Source: Roseovarius pelagicus (GTDB taxonomy: Bacteria; Pseudomonadota; Alphaproteobacteria; Rhodobacterales; Rhodobacteraceae). From it: 64,000 nucleotides of DNA. Below the pieces are notes generated by a model. That model had not been told where the DNA came from, ran no database searches, and worked only from the letters and a program-made list of their open reading frames with translations. The stretch is taken from assembly GCF_025639885.1 (NCBI RefSeq), contig NZ_CP106738.1:2480001-2544000 (forward strand), given 5' to 3'. A program made the position numbers and the translations under genes. How positions within the stretch are numbered: the first letter of the stretch is position 1; every line of letters begins with the position of its first letter. Of this stretch, positions 46,125-54,894 are shown piece after piece.

Positions 46125-46271
46125 ACACTGCCGGTTACTGATGCGGCCTATGTTGATGTGTTCGGGCTGGAGGGCACATTGAACGTTCGGGCAGAGCCAT
46201 AGACACCGGTAAAGGCGCTGCGACCACCGACTGATCGCAGTGTTCCCGACGTTTTGGTGCGGCGATCCTAG
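46125..46271 (+). pseudogene. Former C-terminal part of the META protein beyond two amber codons
   Basis: Directly after the TAG at 46122 the same frame reads TLPVTDAAYVDVFGLEGT then LNVRAEP, TAG at 46200-46202, and TPVKALRPPTDRSVPDVLV to a final TAG at 46269. LNVRAEP resembles the opening of a bacterial SH3 domain. Both interrupting codons lie in the same context (CCA TAG ACA), each one base from TCG (Ser). The end coincides with the convergent agmatinase gene, as expected for the old stop. Either decay or amber readthrough; decay is the simpler view. Confidence 0.5.
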
Positions 46272-47320
46272 GGGGTCGTTCTGAACGGCGAGAACTGCAT
46301 TAGGCTGAGAATTTCGAACAGCATCTGCGCGCCGTTCTGGGCTGTGTTTGTCGTCGGGTCGTAGGCCGGTGCCACCTCGACCACGTCGCCGCCGACCAGA
46401 TTGGCGCCCTTCATGCCCCTGATCAGTGCGAGTGCCTCTCGGGTGGTCAGGCCGCCGACCTCTGGCGTGCCAGTGCCGGGCGCAAAGGCGGGGTCAAGGC
46501 TGTCGATATCGAACGAAAAATACGTCGGCCCATCGCCAATCACCGTGCGCGCCTGACGGATAATTTCACGAATGCCGAGTTGATTGATGTCCGCCGCTTC
46601 GATCACGGTCATTCCGGACATCTCCGAAAACTCCCAGATATATTTAGCCGCGCCTCGAATTCCGATCTGGATCGTGCGCTCGGGGTCAAGCACGCCATCC
46701 AGTACGGCGTTTCGAAAGGGGCCGCCGTGATGAAATTTCTCGCCCTCGTACGAGCCGCCGGTGTCGCAATGCGCGTCGATGTGGATCATGCCGACCGGGC
46801 CGTTCGTGGCGACCGCCCTGAGAATCGGGTGGCTGATCGAATGGTCGCCACCCGCCGCCATCGGAATCACGCCCTGTGCGACAATTTCAGCCACGAACTT
46901 CTCGATATCCGCATGGCTTTGCGCCAGATCGAAGCGGCTTTGCATCGGGACATCGCCAATGTCGGCAACCGCCATTTCGTGTACGGGCGCACAGTCCAGA
47001 GCATCGTTATATGGTCCGATACGTTCAATTGCTCGCAAGGCGCGCGGCCCGAATCTGGACCCGTTGCGATTGGTCACGCCGAGGTCCATGGGCACACCGT
47101 AGAGGGCGACGTCCAGATCGGAAAAATCGTCGCCTTCGACGATCGGACGGTGGGGTGCATCCAGCAGAGTGGGCATCCCGGCATAGGGTGCGGGCCGTCG
47201 ACCACCTTCGGAAAAAATCTTGTCCGCGATCCTTTGGAAATTCGGATTTTGCAGATCACCGCCGGTTGCGTCGGAAAATGTCTGCCGCAGTTCGGCAAGT
47301 TTCTTGTCTGACCAAGCCAT
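46268..47320 (-). CDS. Agmatinase-family ureohydrolase
   Basis: 350 aa from the ATG at 47320, with GAGGTG upstream. Binuclear manganese ureohydrolase: GGDHSISHP, HIDAHCDTGG and SFDIDSLDPAFAPGTGTPE hold the metal ligands. It splits urea from agmatine or a related guanidino acid; residues near the active site (DLGVTNRNGSRFGPRALR) also fit guanidinobutyrase-like members, so speB is not assigned. Same cytosolic role in arginine or polyamine breakdown. Confidence 0.9.
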   Translation of the reverse strand: MAWSDKKLAELRQTFSDATGGDLQNPNFQRIADKIFSEGGRRPAPYAGMPTLLDAPHRPIVEGDDFSDLDVALYGVPMDLGVTNRNGSRFGPRALRAIERIGPYNDALDCAPVHEMAVADIGDVPMQSRFDLAQSHADIEKFVAEIVAQGVIPMAAGGDHSISHPILRAVATNGPVGMIHIDAHCDTGGSYEGEKFHHGGPFRNAVLDGVLDPERTIQIGIRGAAKYIWEFSEMSGMTVIEAADINQLGIREIIRQARTVIGDGPTYFSFDIDSLDPAFAPGTGTPEVGGLTTREALALIRGMKGANLVGGDVVEVAPAYDPTTNTAQNGAQMLFEILSLMQFSPFRTTP

Positions 47321-47585
47321 TCTGGCACCTCGTAGATTGTTGTCGCAATGATACCGCGCCGGTCTGACTGACGCCATGGCAACCTGCGAAACCAAATCGT
47401 GTCTACGAATGAGCTGTTGGCGTCCCTAGGCAACTGGCAGATGCCGGACGTCGACCGTGTAAACTGAGGGCTGGTTTCACCTTGGTGCATCGTGCGATTT
47501 AATACGCAAACCAAGAGGTGATGGCCGCAATGAAGCGATACGCCGAAACCAGCGGCAGAAGTGTATCGGAATTGCAGAAGAAGAT

Positions 47586-47661
<76 letters not shown>

Positions 47662-47725
47662 GTTCGCCGCTAATTATGCAAGTCGCCGGGCGGGATCAAG
47701 CGAAAAATCCCGCCCTGAATTTTGC

Positions 47726-48055
47726 TTAGCTGTCGTCATCATCCGAGGCAACATCGGCGATCTCGTCAAGTGAGACATCATCGCTGTCGTCATCGTCTTC
47801 CAGAACGTCATCGCCGAGATCAACATCCACGTCATCGTCGTCGTCATCGTCGAGAACGACCTCGTCGACATCTGTTTCTTTCAGCTTCTTCGTTTCAGCA
47901 TCTTCGGCATCCGCCTTGATCGAGCGGGACTTGCCGAGGTTCAGCTCGACAACTTCGCCAGTGTAGGGGCTGACGATCGGATCTTTGTTCAGGTCGTAAA
48001 AACGCTGACCGGTGGTCGGGCATACGCGTTTAACGCCCCATTCTTCTTTGGGCAT
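47726..48055 (-). CDS. TIGR02300 family acidic protein
   Basis: 109 aa. The N-terminus KEEWGVKRVCPTTGQRFYDL then NKDPIVSPYTGE is the signature of TIGR02300, a family found in alphaproteobacteria. The second half is almost only Asp and Glu (VVLDDDDDDDVDVDLGDD). Two Cys-like zinc-ribbon residues are reduced to one Cys. Function unknown. Confidence 0.92.
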   Translation of the reverse strand: MPKEEWGVKRVCPTTGQRFYDLNKDPIVSPYTGEVVELNLGKSRSIKADAEDAETKKLKETDVDEVVLDDDDDDDVDVDLGDDVLEDDDDSDDVSLDEIADVASDDDDS

Positions 48056-48171
48056 GGGTGATCCCTCTCACATTTCAAACCTTGCGGGCAATCTGCGTCC
48101 CCTGCCATAACGGGGCAGAGGTGTCAAAGGCTTTAAGGCCCGGCACACGCGGAACGCAATCAGGAGATCAT

Positions 48172-48858
48172 ATGGGCCAGCATGTCCTTGCGGGCAACCC
48201 CCCGATCGAAGTCACGTTGCGACGGTCGGCGCGCGCACGGCGGATTTCGTTGCGCGTTTCCAGTTTGGATGGGCGCGTGACGCTGACAATGCCCCGGGGT
48301 TTGCCGGAACGCGACGGTCTGGATTTCGCCCGTTCCAAGCATGATTGGCTGGCGCGACAGCTGACGCGGCAAGTGTCGGAAGTGCCAGTCAGGATTGGCG
48401 CGGAAGTGCCGGTCAAAGGGCAGCCGATGACGCTGGTGGCGGGTACAGGGCGGCGCGTGGTGACTGATGGCGACCGTTTGCTGGTGCCGGGCAGCGCGGA
48501 CAGTGCTGGGGCGCGGGTGCAGGCGTGGCTGAAGACACTGGCGCGCGAACGGCTGGTTGAGGCTTCTGACCGGTATGCAGCGGCGCTGGGCCGTCCCTAT
48601 GCGCGGATCACCTTGCGCGATACGCGATCACGCTGGGGATCATGTACCGCAGATGCGGGGCTGATGTATTCATGGCGTCTGATACTCGCCCCGCCGGAGG
48701 TGCTGGATTATGTTGCGGCCCATGAGGTGGCGCATTTGCAGGAAATGAACCATTCGCCTGCGTTCTGGGCTTTGGTGGCGCAATTGCTGCCCGGTTACGA
48801 TGCGCCCCGCAAATGGTTGCGGGTGAATGGCAGCAGTCTGCATCGCTATCGATTTTGA
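48172..48858 (+). CDS. YgjP/SprT-like M48-type metallopeptidase (DUF45)
   Basis: 228 aa from the ATG at 48172, with AGGAG upstream. LRRSARARRISLRVSSLDGR at the start, RDTRSRWGSCTADAGLMYSW and the zinc site HEVAHLQEMNHSPAFW (HExxH) are the YgjP-like family pattern. Zinc-dependent peptidase, role not established. Divergent from the TIGR02300 gene. Confidence 0.9.
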   Translation: MGQHVLAGNPPIEVTLRRSARARRISLRVSSLDGRVTLTMPRGLPERDGLDFARSKHDWLARQLTRQVSEVPVRIGAEVPVKGQPMTLVAGTGRRVVTDGDRLLVPGSADSAGARVQAWLKTLARERLVEASDRYAAALGRPYARITLRDTRSRWGSCTADAGLMYSWRLILAPPEVLDYVAAHEVAHLQEMNHSPAFWALVAQLLPGYDAPRKWLRVNGSSLHRYRF

Positions 48859-48876
48859 GCGTTGACCGCATGGCTT

Positions 48877-48890
48877 TTTGTGATCACAAA
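48877..48890. promoter_or_regulatory. Perfect 14-bp palindrome upstream of the GntR gene
   Basis: TTTGTGATCACAAA at 48877-48890 ends 7 bp before the ATG. GntR/FadR-type dimers bind short palindromes of this type (GT...AC half-sites), so autoregulation is likely. Being so close to the start and with no Shine-Dalgarno between, it would block a leaderless or near-leaderless transcript. Confidence 0.55.
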
Positions 48891-48897
48891 CGACGCT

Positions 48898-49545
48898 ATG
48901 CTGCTTAATCCCCGTCCTGATCCCAGCCCCGCCGCCCATGACCGCGTCTATCGCGGCCTGCGGGCACGTATCATGCATGGCGAAATCGCGCCGGGTCAGG
49001 CGCTGACGCTGCGTGGCATCGGCGGCGAATTTGACGTGTCGATGACGCCGGCACGCGAGGCGCTACGGCGGTTAGTGGCCGAGGGCGCACTGACGCTGAG
49101 CAGCTCGGGGCGGGTGTCGACCCCGGAGCTGAGCAATGACAGGATAGAAGAACTGGCGGCGTTACGGTCGCTGCTGGAAGTGGAACTGGCCAGTCGCGCA
49201 TTGCCGCGTGCCCATATCGCGCTGATTGACCGGCTGACGTCGATTAACGCGCAAGTGGCCGAAGATATCGCCCGGCAGGATGCGGTGGCCTATATCCGTC
49301 GCAATCTGGAGTTTCACCGGACGCTGTATCTGCGGGCGCAGGCGCCTGCAATGCTGGCGATGGCCGAAACCGTCTGGCTGCAACTGGGGCCAACAATGCG
49401 CGCGCTGTATGGACGATTGCGGCAAAAAGAGCCGCCACATTTTCACCGGTTAATCATTGCCGCGCTAAAGGCGGGAGATGAGCCGGGATTGCGGCTGGCT
49501 GTGCGGTCGGATGTGACGCAGGGGTTGCGGATGCTGGCGGGGTGA
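48898..49545 (+). CDS. GntR-family regulator, FadR (FCD) type
   Basis: 215 aa from the ATG at 48898; an upstream TTG at 48862 is also in frame. The winged helix (about 15-75: VYRGLRARIMHGEIAPGQAL then MTPAREALRRLVAEGAL) is followed by an FCD helical effector domain (LRSLLEVELASRALP, RRNLEFHRTLYLRAQAP) with metal-site His residues. Effector unknown. The REP-like repeat follows the stop. Confidence 0.88.
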   Translation: MLLNPRPDPSPAAHDRVYRGLRARIMHGEIAPGQALTLRGIGGEFDVSMTPAREALRRLVAEGALTLSSSGRVSTPELSNDRIEELAALRSLLEVELASRALPRAHIALIDRLTSINAQVAEDIARQDAVAYIRRNLEFHRTLYLRAQAPAMLAMAETVWLQLGPTMRALYGRLRQKEPPHFHRLIIAALKAGDEPGLRLAVRSDVTQGLRMLAG

Positions 49546-49556
49546 CCTTGTGTCTG

Positions 49557-49579
49557 TGCCGGGCTGAAGCCCGGTCTAC
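49557..49579 (+). repeat. REP-like palindrome, third locus copy
   Basis: TGCCGGGCTGAAGCCCGGTC (first 20 of 23 bp) differs at two positions from the copy at 17841-17863. It lies between the convergent gntR and accA genes. Confidence 0.8.
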
Positions 49580-49595
49580 GGGCCAGATGCAGACA

Positions 49596-50558
49596 TCAGG
49601 CAGCGAGGCCGCTGCTGCCCATGTTCAGGAATTTTTCGCGCCGGTCCTTGATCAGCTTTTTCGGGGTCTTTCCCGACAGTTCGCTCAGCATGGCGCTGAT
49701 GGCGGTGCCGACCGAGGCAATCGCTGCTTTTGGATCGCGGTGTGCGCCGCCCATCGGTTCGTCAATGATGCGGTCTGCCACGCCCAGACGGGTCAGATCC
49801 TTGGCGGTTAGACGCAGGGCCTCTGCCGCTTCGCGCATTTTCTCGGCGTCTTTCCACAGGATTGACGCGCAGCCCTCGGGCGAAATCACCGAATAAACCG
49901 AATGTTCCAGCATCGCGACGCGGTTGGCGCTGGCAAAGGCCACGGCGCCGCCCGATCCGCCCTCACCAATGATCACGCTGATCAGGGGGACGCCGATTTG
50001 CAGGCACATCTCGGTCGAGCGGGCAATCGCCTCGGACTGACCGCGCTCTTCGGCGCCTTTGCCGGGGTAGGCACCGGGGGTGTCCACGAGGGTAATGACC
50101 GGTAGGCCAAACTTGTCCGCCATTTCCATTAGGCGGATTGCCTTACGGTAGCCCTCGGGGCGGGCCATGCCGAAATTACGTTCGATGCGCGATTTGGTGT
50201 CGTTGCCCTTTTCATGGCCGATCACCATGACGGGGGTATCGTTCAGACGGGCCAGCCCGCCCATTACGGCGTGGTCATCGGCAAAGTTGCGATCACCAGC
50301 CAGCGGCGTGTACTCGGTAAAGAGGCCCTTGATGTAGTCTTTGCAATGGGGGCGCTCTGGATGGCGCGCAACCTGACATTTCCGCCAAGGGGTCAGATCC
50401 TTGTAAAGATCGCGCAGCATGACTGCGGCTTTCTTGTCTAGGGCACCGGCCTCTTCCTCGACATCGACACCTTCGCCAGCGCGGGCCATCGCGCGCAGCT
50501 CTTCTGCCTTGCCCTCGATCTCAGCGAGAGGTTTTTCGAAGTCGAGATAATTGGTCAT
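49596..50558 (-). CDS. accA: Acetyl-CoA carboxylase carboxyltransferase subunit alpha
   Basis: 320 aa. Part of the AccA2D2 carboxyltransferase that makes malonyl-CoA for fatty acids. [19 protein letters not shown] at the start, then [22 protein letters not shown] and [22 protein letters not shown] are family blocks. Full length. Convergent with gntR. Confidence 0.96.
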   Translation of the reverse strand: MTNYLDFEKPLAEIEGKAEELRAMARAGEGVDVEEEAGALDKKAAVMLRDLYKDLTPWRKCQVARHPERPHCKDYIKGLFTEYTPLAGDRNFADDHAVMGGLARLNDTPVMVIGHEKGNDTKSRIERNFGMARPEGYRKAIRLMEMADKFGLPVITLVDTPGAYPGKGAEERGQSEAIARSTEMCLQIGVPLISVIIGEGGSGGAVAFASANRVAMLEHSVYSVISPEGCASILWKDAEKMREAAEALRLTAKDLTRLGVADRIIDEPMGGAHRDPKAAIASVGTAISAMLSELSGKTPKKLIKDRREKFLNMGSSGLAA

Positions 50559-50618
50559 ATGCGGCTCCGCCCGTGATGTCCGGAATATATGGCTGGCATG
50601 GCCGTGAATTGCAACGCT

Positions 50619-51233
50619 TCAACAGTTCAATGCGGCGCGCAGGGCCAGTTCTGGCGAGGTCAGAACAGGTGCGCCGAGTCCGCCCAGCAGAGGAGCCGCT
50701 GGCAACATTGACGCCTGCGCCAGCACGATACTGCCGAGGTTTGTAATTTCGGCGGCTTCCTGTGTGATGGCCTCGGCGATACGTATGGCAAAGCCCGTAC
50801 CGTTGCCTGCCTCAAAGAGTGGCCAAGCGCCCCCGATCAAGAGCGGATGCGCGCGGGCAAAGTTAGCTGATTTCGCAATCGCCGCCTCTAGCGCGGCGAG
50901 GCTGGGCGCGCGGGTGCTGGGCAGGCAATAGGCCATCAGGATCGTGCCGCCACGTTCAGCGGCGGCCTGCATCATTGGCGCGTCGATCACCATCGCGCCC
51001 GCCTTTGCCGCGGTGGGTCCGAGTGTGGTGCAGGTGCACAGAACAGATCCGGATGCTACGGATACTGCGGCTGTGATTTCCACCTCCAGCGAGGCGTCGA
51101 TGCCGTTTTGAGCGCGCGCCAGCCAGTCTGGGCGGACCTTGTGGTGCAATGTCGCGTTCGGTGCGATCCGGTCGCGGAGCGTGTCGAAGGTCGCGCGGTG
51201 AATGTCGGCGGTGTGAAGCAATGTCAAAGCCAT
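50619..51233 (-). CDS. Asp/Glu racemase-superfamily-like protein
   Basis: 204 aa. LLHTADIHRATFDTLRDRIAP and a Cys in VLCTCTTLGPTAAKAG suggest the Asp/Glu/hydantoin racemase fold, in which two Cys act as acid and base; a second Cys is seen in MAYCLPSTRAP. Substrate unknown. Ten bp from lysE, so probably cotranscribed. Confidence 0.65.
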   Translation of the reverse strand: MALTLLHTADIHRATFDTLRDRIAPNATLHHKVRPDWLARAQNGIDASLEVEITAAVSVASGSVLCTCTTLGPTAAKAGAMVIDAPMMQAAAERGGTILMAYCLPSTRAPSLAALEAAIAKSANFARAHPLLIGGAWPLFEAGNGTGFAIRIAEAITQEAAEITNLGSIVLAQASMLPAAPLLGGLGAPVLTSPELALRAALNC

Positions 51234-51243
51234 GCCGGGCCCC

Positions 51244-51840
51244 TCAGGCAGGCCATAGTACCGGGATCAGGGTCGCGACGAGCAGAACCGCCATCACCCA
51301 GTTAAAGATCCGCAGACGCATCGGGTTTTTCAGCAACCGGCGCAGTTGCTGGCCCATCACTGTCCAGCTTGTGGTGCTGATCAGAGAAACCAGCACATAG
51401 GTGCCCGCGACCCAGAGCACCGATGGCACATCGCGGCCCGCTGCATAGAGGGTGATCGCCGACAGCGCCATCGACCACGCCTTGGGGTTGACCCATTGAA
51501 AGGCCGCCGATTGCACAAAGGTCAGCGGGCGGCCTTCGGCGGTCGCATCCTTGGGCGGGGCGGCATTGGCGATCTTCCATGCCAGATAGAGCAGATAGGC
51601 CACCGACGCGACTTTCAGCACCGTGTAGCTGAGCGGCCATAGATCAAAGACCTGCATCACCCCCAGTCCGACCAGAAACACCATGGATGGAAACCCCATC
51701 CCGATCCCAAGCATATGCGGCACAGTGCGGCGAAAGCCAAAATTGGCCCCCGAGGCCATCAGCATCAGGTTGTTCGGCCCCGGCGTGATCACGGTGACAA
51801 AGGCAAAGGTCACGAGGGCGGTGAAAAGGTCAATTGTCAT
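51244..51840 (-). CDS. LysE-family amino acid exporter
   Basis: 198 aa, about six membrane segments. FVTVITPGPNNLMLMASGANFGFR is the LysE/RhtB signature and AAFQWVNPKAWSMALSAITL the second half motif. Exports amino acids or related small molecules. Paired with the racemase-like gene downstream. Confidence 0.9.
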   Translation of the reverse strand: MTIDLFTALVTFAFVTVITPGPNNLMLMASGANFGFRRTVPHMLGIGMGFPSMVFLVGLGVMQVFDLWPLSYTVLKVASVAYLLYLAWKIANAAPPKDATAEGRPLTFVQSAAFQWVNPKAWSMALSAITLYAAGRDVPSVLWVAGTYVLVSLISTTSWTVMGQQLRRLLKNPMRLRIFNWVMAVLLVATLIPVLWPA

Positions 51841-52117
51841 GTGTGTACAAATATTGTGAAGGAGGCGCAGTCGCGAGAAATTCGTTAGAGATTAAACTGT
51901 GACATTGCAAATTTTTCCAAGTTCGGAACCAATTGCCGGGGGCTTGTTGCGCAGCAAGTGTAAAAAAGGCCGGGACTATGGGCTATTGAAGGGAAACAAG
52001 AGCCAATCACTTTTTTTAAGAACATGCTATGATTGAATGCGTGCTGCGACCGGCAAGGAGTGCGGAGTGTTCAGTGTCCAACCGGTTACAACGTTCACAA
52101 GAAGTTTAGGGGAAGAA

Positions 52118-52507
52118 ATGCTAAACATTAAACGACTGGCGCTCATTCTGGCGATCGCGTTTCCAGCTACACCGGTGATGGCCGAGACATATGGAGCCAT
52201 CGCCTATAGTTTCAAAAACAACAAGTTTGGCAGGTCATGGGAGTATGACTCTCGCGGTAAAGCCGAGGCTGCGGCGAAGAAGTATTGCGCGGAACAGGGA
52301 GGAAAGGGGTGTGCCACGGCGGTCTGGGTCGAGGACAGTTGCGGTGCGGTGGCGCGCGCGAAAAGCACGAAGTCCATCAAGAATATGGGCGCTTCGTGGG
52401 GTTTCGGAAATGAAAACGCTGCACGTAGTCGTGCGATGACTGAATGCGCGACACGCAATCCGGGCGCTGAATGCTGGGTCGTCGCCTCGGTCTGTTCATC
52501 ACAGTGA
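52118..52507 (+). CDS. DUF4189-domain secreted protein
   Basis: 129 aa from the ATG at 52118, preceded by AGGGGAAG. Signal peptide RLALILAIAFPATPVMA. Body with YGAIAYSFKNNKFGRSWEYD, AAKKYCAEQGGKGCATAVW and ARSRAMTECATRNPGAECWVV matches DUF4189, with four to six Cys likely forming disulfides. Role unknown; periplasmic or secreted. Confidence 0.88.
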   Translation: MLNIKRLALILAIAFPATPVMAETYGAIAYSFKNNKFGRSWEYDSRGKAEAAAKKYCAEQGGKGCATAVWVEDSCGAVARAKSTKSIKNMGASWGFGNENAARSRAMTECATRNPGAECWVVASVCSSQ

Positions 52508-52678
52508 ACGTCTGACAGCTCTGATGCGCTCTGTGCCGCCTGACGGTGCAGAGCATTATACATAGAACTTCCGCATGCTCGGACCGTTCGACCGCGACAT
52601 CCGGACCTGCGGGAATAGCGCACCGGTTATCACTTTTCTATGGCGCGAGAGCGCGTTATCTCTGTCTGAATGGAAACA

Positions 52679-53728
52679 ATGTCAGACATTTACGATCGCC
52701 TCGTCGCGGAGGGCAAGCTGCGCCATGATCCGGCGCAAGAGGCGATCATGCCCGAGTTTGAGCGTATTCGTGCTGCCTTGGCCGCGCCTGAAAAGAAGGG
52801 CTGGTTCAAAAAGGCAGCAGAACCGCCCAAGGGTCTATATATCTGGGGTGGGGTTGGCCGCGGCAAATCCATGCTGATGGATCTCTTTGCCGCCTCAGTA
52901 GACGTGCCCTGTCGGCGGGTGCATTTCCACGCGTTCATGCAAGAGGTACATGCGGGCATGCACGCGGCACGACAGGCGGGCCGAGAGGACGCGCTGGCCC
53001 CGGTGGCGGAAAAGATCATCGCCGACGTGCGCCTGCTGGCATTTGACGAGATGCAGATCACCGACATCACCGATGCGATGGTGGTAGGGCGGCTCTTTGA
53101 GGCGTTGTTCGCCGCGGGTGTGGTGGTGGTGTCCACCTCGAACCGGGTGCCGGATGATCTGTACAAACACGGGCTGAACCGGCAGCTATTCCTGCCCTTT
53201 ATCAAACAGATCAAGGAACGAATGGTGGTACATCATCTGCAATCGCCCACCGATTACCGACAGGACCGCATCGCGGGCAGTCAGACCTACTTTGCGCCGG
53301 TGAATGCCGAGACACGCGCCGAAATCGAGGCGATCTGGCAGGATTTGACCGATGGGCAGGCAGAACCGCACACACTGATCGTGCAAAAGCGCGAGGTTGA
53401 AATACCTGCCTTTCACAACGGGGTGGCGCGGGCGTCATTCTATGATCTTTGCGGCAAATCACTGGGGCCGGCCGACTATCTGGCGCTGGCCGATGCTGCG
53501 CGGGTGCTGGTGCTGGAGAATATCCCGCAACTGAGCCGATCGAATTTCAACGAGGCCAAGCGATTCGTGACGCTGATTGATGCGCTATACGAAGCGAAGG
53601 TGCGGTTGATCTGCTCCGCCGCCGCCGCGCCAGAATACCTGTATGTCGAGGGCGAGGGGACGTTCGAGTTCGAGCGGACCGCGAGTCGGTTGCGGGAAAT
53701 GCAGGCCGAGGATTGGGCCGCAGACTAG
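52679..53728 (+). CDS. zapE: Cell division protein ZapE (AFG1-like ATPase)
   Basis: 349 aa if it starts at the ATG at 52679 (MSDIYDRL); 52670 is three codons earlier. AAA-type ATPase: Walker A GGVGRGKSMLMDLF at about 57-70, LLAFDEMQITDITDAMVVGRL and VVVSTSNRVPDDLYKHGLNR are AFG1/ZapE signatures. ZapE acts on FtsZ rings under stress in E. coli. The C-terminus is the usual one. Confidence 0.94.
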   Translation: MSDIYDRLVAEGKLRHDPAQEAIMPEFERIRAALAAPEKKGWFKKAAEPPKGLYIWGGVGRGKSMLMDLFAASVDVPCRRVHFHAFMQEVHAGMHAARQAGREDALAPVAEKIIADVRLLAFDEMQITDITDAMVVGRLFEALFAAGVVVVSTSNRVPDDLYKHGLNRQLFLPFIKQIKERMVVHHLQSPTDYRQDRIAGSQTYFAPVNAETRAEIEAIWQDLTDGQAEPHTLIVQKREVEIPAFHNGVARASFYDLCGKSLGPADYLALADAARVLVLENIPQLSRSNFNEAKRFVTLIDALYEAKVRLICSAAAAPEYLYVEGEGTFEFERTASRLREMQAEDWAAD

Positions 53729-53736
53729 CGTACTGC

Positions 53737-53759
53737 GTAGGCCGGGCTTGAGCCCGGCT
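53737..53759 (+). repeat. REP-like palindrome, fourth copy
   Basis: GTAGGCCGGGCTTGAGCCCG (first 20 of 23 bp) differs at two positions from the copy at 17791-17813. It lies between the convergent zapE and HAD genes, 3 bp from the stop of the latter. Confidence 0.8.
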
Positions 53760-53762
53760 CCC

Positions 53763-54458
53763 TTACCGCCGCAACATCCCCGGCAGTCGCCCCAGATGGT
53801 CAATCACCCGCAGCCGAGTCGCGTCCGCAGGTGTATCCGTGCGTTCGTAAGTCCACGTCAGATCATGTGGGACATGCACGGCCCAACCGCCGGTTTCCAG
53901 CACAGGCATCACGTCAGAGCGCATGGAATTGCCCGCCATCAGCACAGCGTCTGATGCCACGCCATGACGGGCAAAGATGTCCTGATAGACCGCTGGTGTC
54001 TTGTCCGACACGATCTCGACTCCGTCAAAGAGATCCCCCAGCCCGGATTGGGCCAGCTTGCGCTCCTGATCCAGCAGATCGCCCTTGGTGATCAGCAGGA
54101 CCCGGTGATCGGTGGCGACGTTGCGCACGACCTCTTCGGCATGGGGTAGCAGGTGGACGGGATGGCACAGCATGCTCTGCCCGGCATCTATCAGTTCCTT
54201 GATGACGCTGGCGGGAACGCGACCTGCGGTGACCTCGATCGCGGTTTCAATCATCGACAGGGTAAACCCCTTGATGCCGAACCCATATTGCCCGAGGTTT
54301 CGCATCTCAGCGCGGTGCAACCGTTCGGTCAGGTCGCTGGTGTCGGCATAGTCGGCCAGAAGGCTTGCGAATCTTTCTTCGGTCAGGCGAAAGAACTGTT
54401 CATTCTGCCATAGCGTATCATCGGCATCAAAAGCGATAATCGACAGATCTCGCCTCAA
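53763..54458 (-). CDS. HAD-family hydrolase
   Basis: 231 aa. IIAFDADDTLWQNEQFF has the nucleophile DxD motif, LLITKGDLLDQERKL the motif II and III region, VLMAGNSMRSDVMPVLETGGW the metal Asp. Class I HAD phosphatase. The frame starts at TTG 54458; no in-frame ATG precedes it, so the start is uncertain. Confidence 0.88.
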   Translation of the reverse strand: MRRDLSIIAFDADDTLWQNEQFFRLTEERFASLLADYADTSDLTERLHRAEMRNLGQYGFGIKGFTLSMIETAIEVTAGRVPASVIKELIDAGQSMLCHPVHLLPHAEEVVRNVATDHRVLLITKGDLLDQERKLAQSGLGDLFDGVEIVSDKTPAVYQDIFARHGVASDAVLMAGNSMRSDVMPVLETGGWAVHVPHDLTWTYERTDTPADATRLRVIDHLGRLPGMLRR

Positions 54459-54541
54459 TAGGTTGGCTCTGCATGGCGCTGCCCCTTTTCACCTCTGCCC
54501 AAGTGGCTATATAGACACCGCACACTGCCCCACGTCGAGAG

Positions 54542-54886
54542 ATGATGCACATACACACGCACATATTGGCCGGCCCGGAAAACGACGATGACAGCGATGC
54601 GTCGGTCGTCGTGGCCACGCGTCCCCGGACCAAGCGGCCGCCACTATACAAGGTGCTGCTGCTGAACGACGACTATACCCCGATGGAGTTCGTCGTCGCG
54701 GTGTTGGAGCGGTTTTTCGGTATGACCCACGCGGAGGCGTTCGAGATCATGCTGACCGTCCATAAAAAGGGTGTGGCTGTTGTCGGGGTTTTCAGTCACG
54801 AGATCGCCGAGACCAAAGTGGCGCAGGTGATGGATTTCGCCCGCCAGCATCAGCATCCTCTGCAATGCACGATGGAAAAAGAGTAA
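54542..54886 (+). CDS. clpS: ATP-dependent Clp protease adaptor ClpS
   Basis: 114 aa. [20 protein letters not shown] and the N-degron pocket residues in [33 protein letters not shown] are the ClpS core. It delivers N-end-rule substrates to ClpAP. Two adjacent ATG codons are possible starts. Confidence 0.95.
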   Translation: MMHIHTHILAGPENDDDSDASVVVATRPRTKRPPLYKVLLLNDDYTPMEFVVAVLERFFGMTHAEAFEIMLTVHKKGVAVVGVFSHEIAETKVAQVMDFARQHQHPLQCTMEKE

Positions 54887-54894
54887 TTCGCGCT

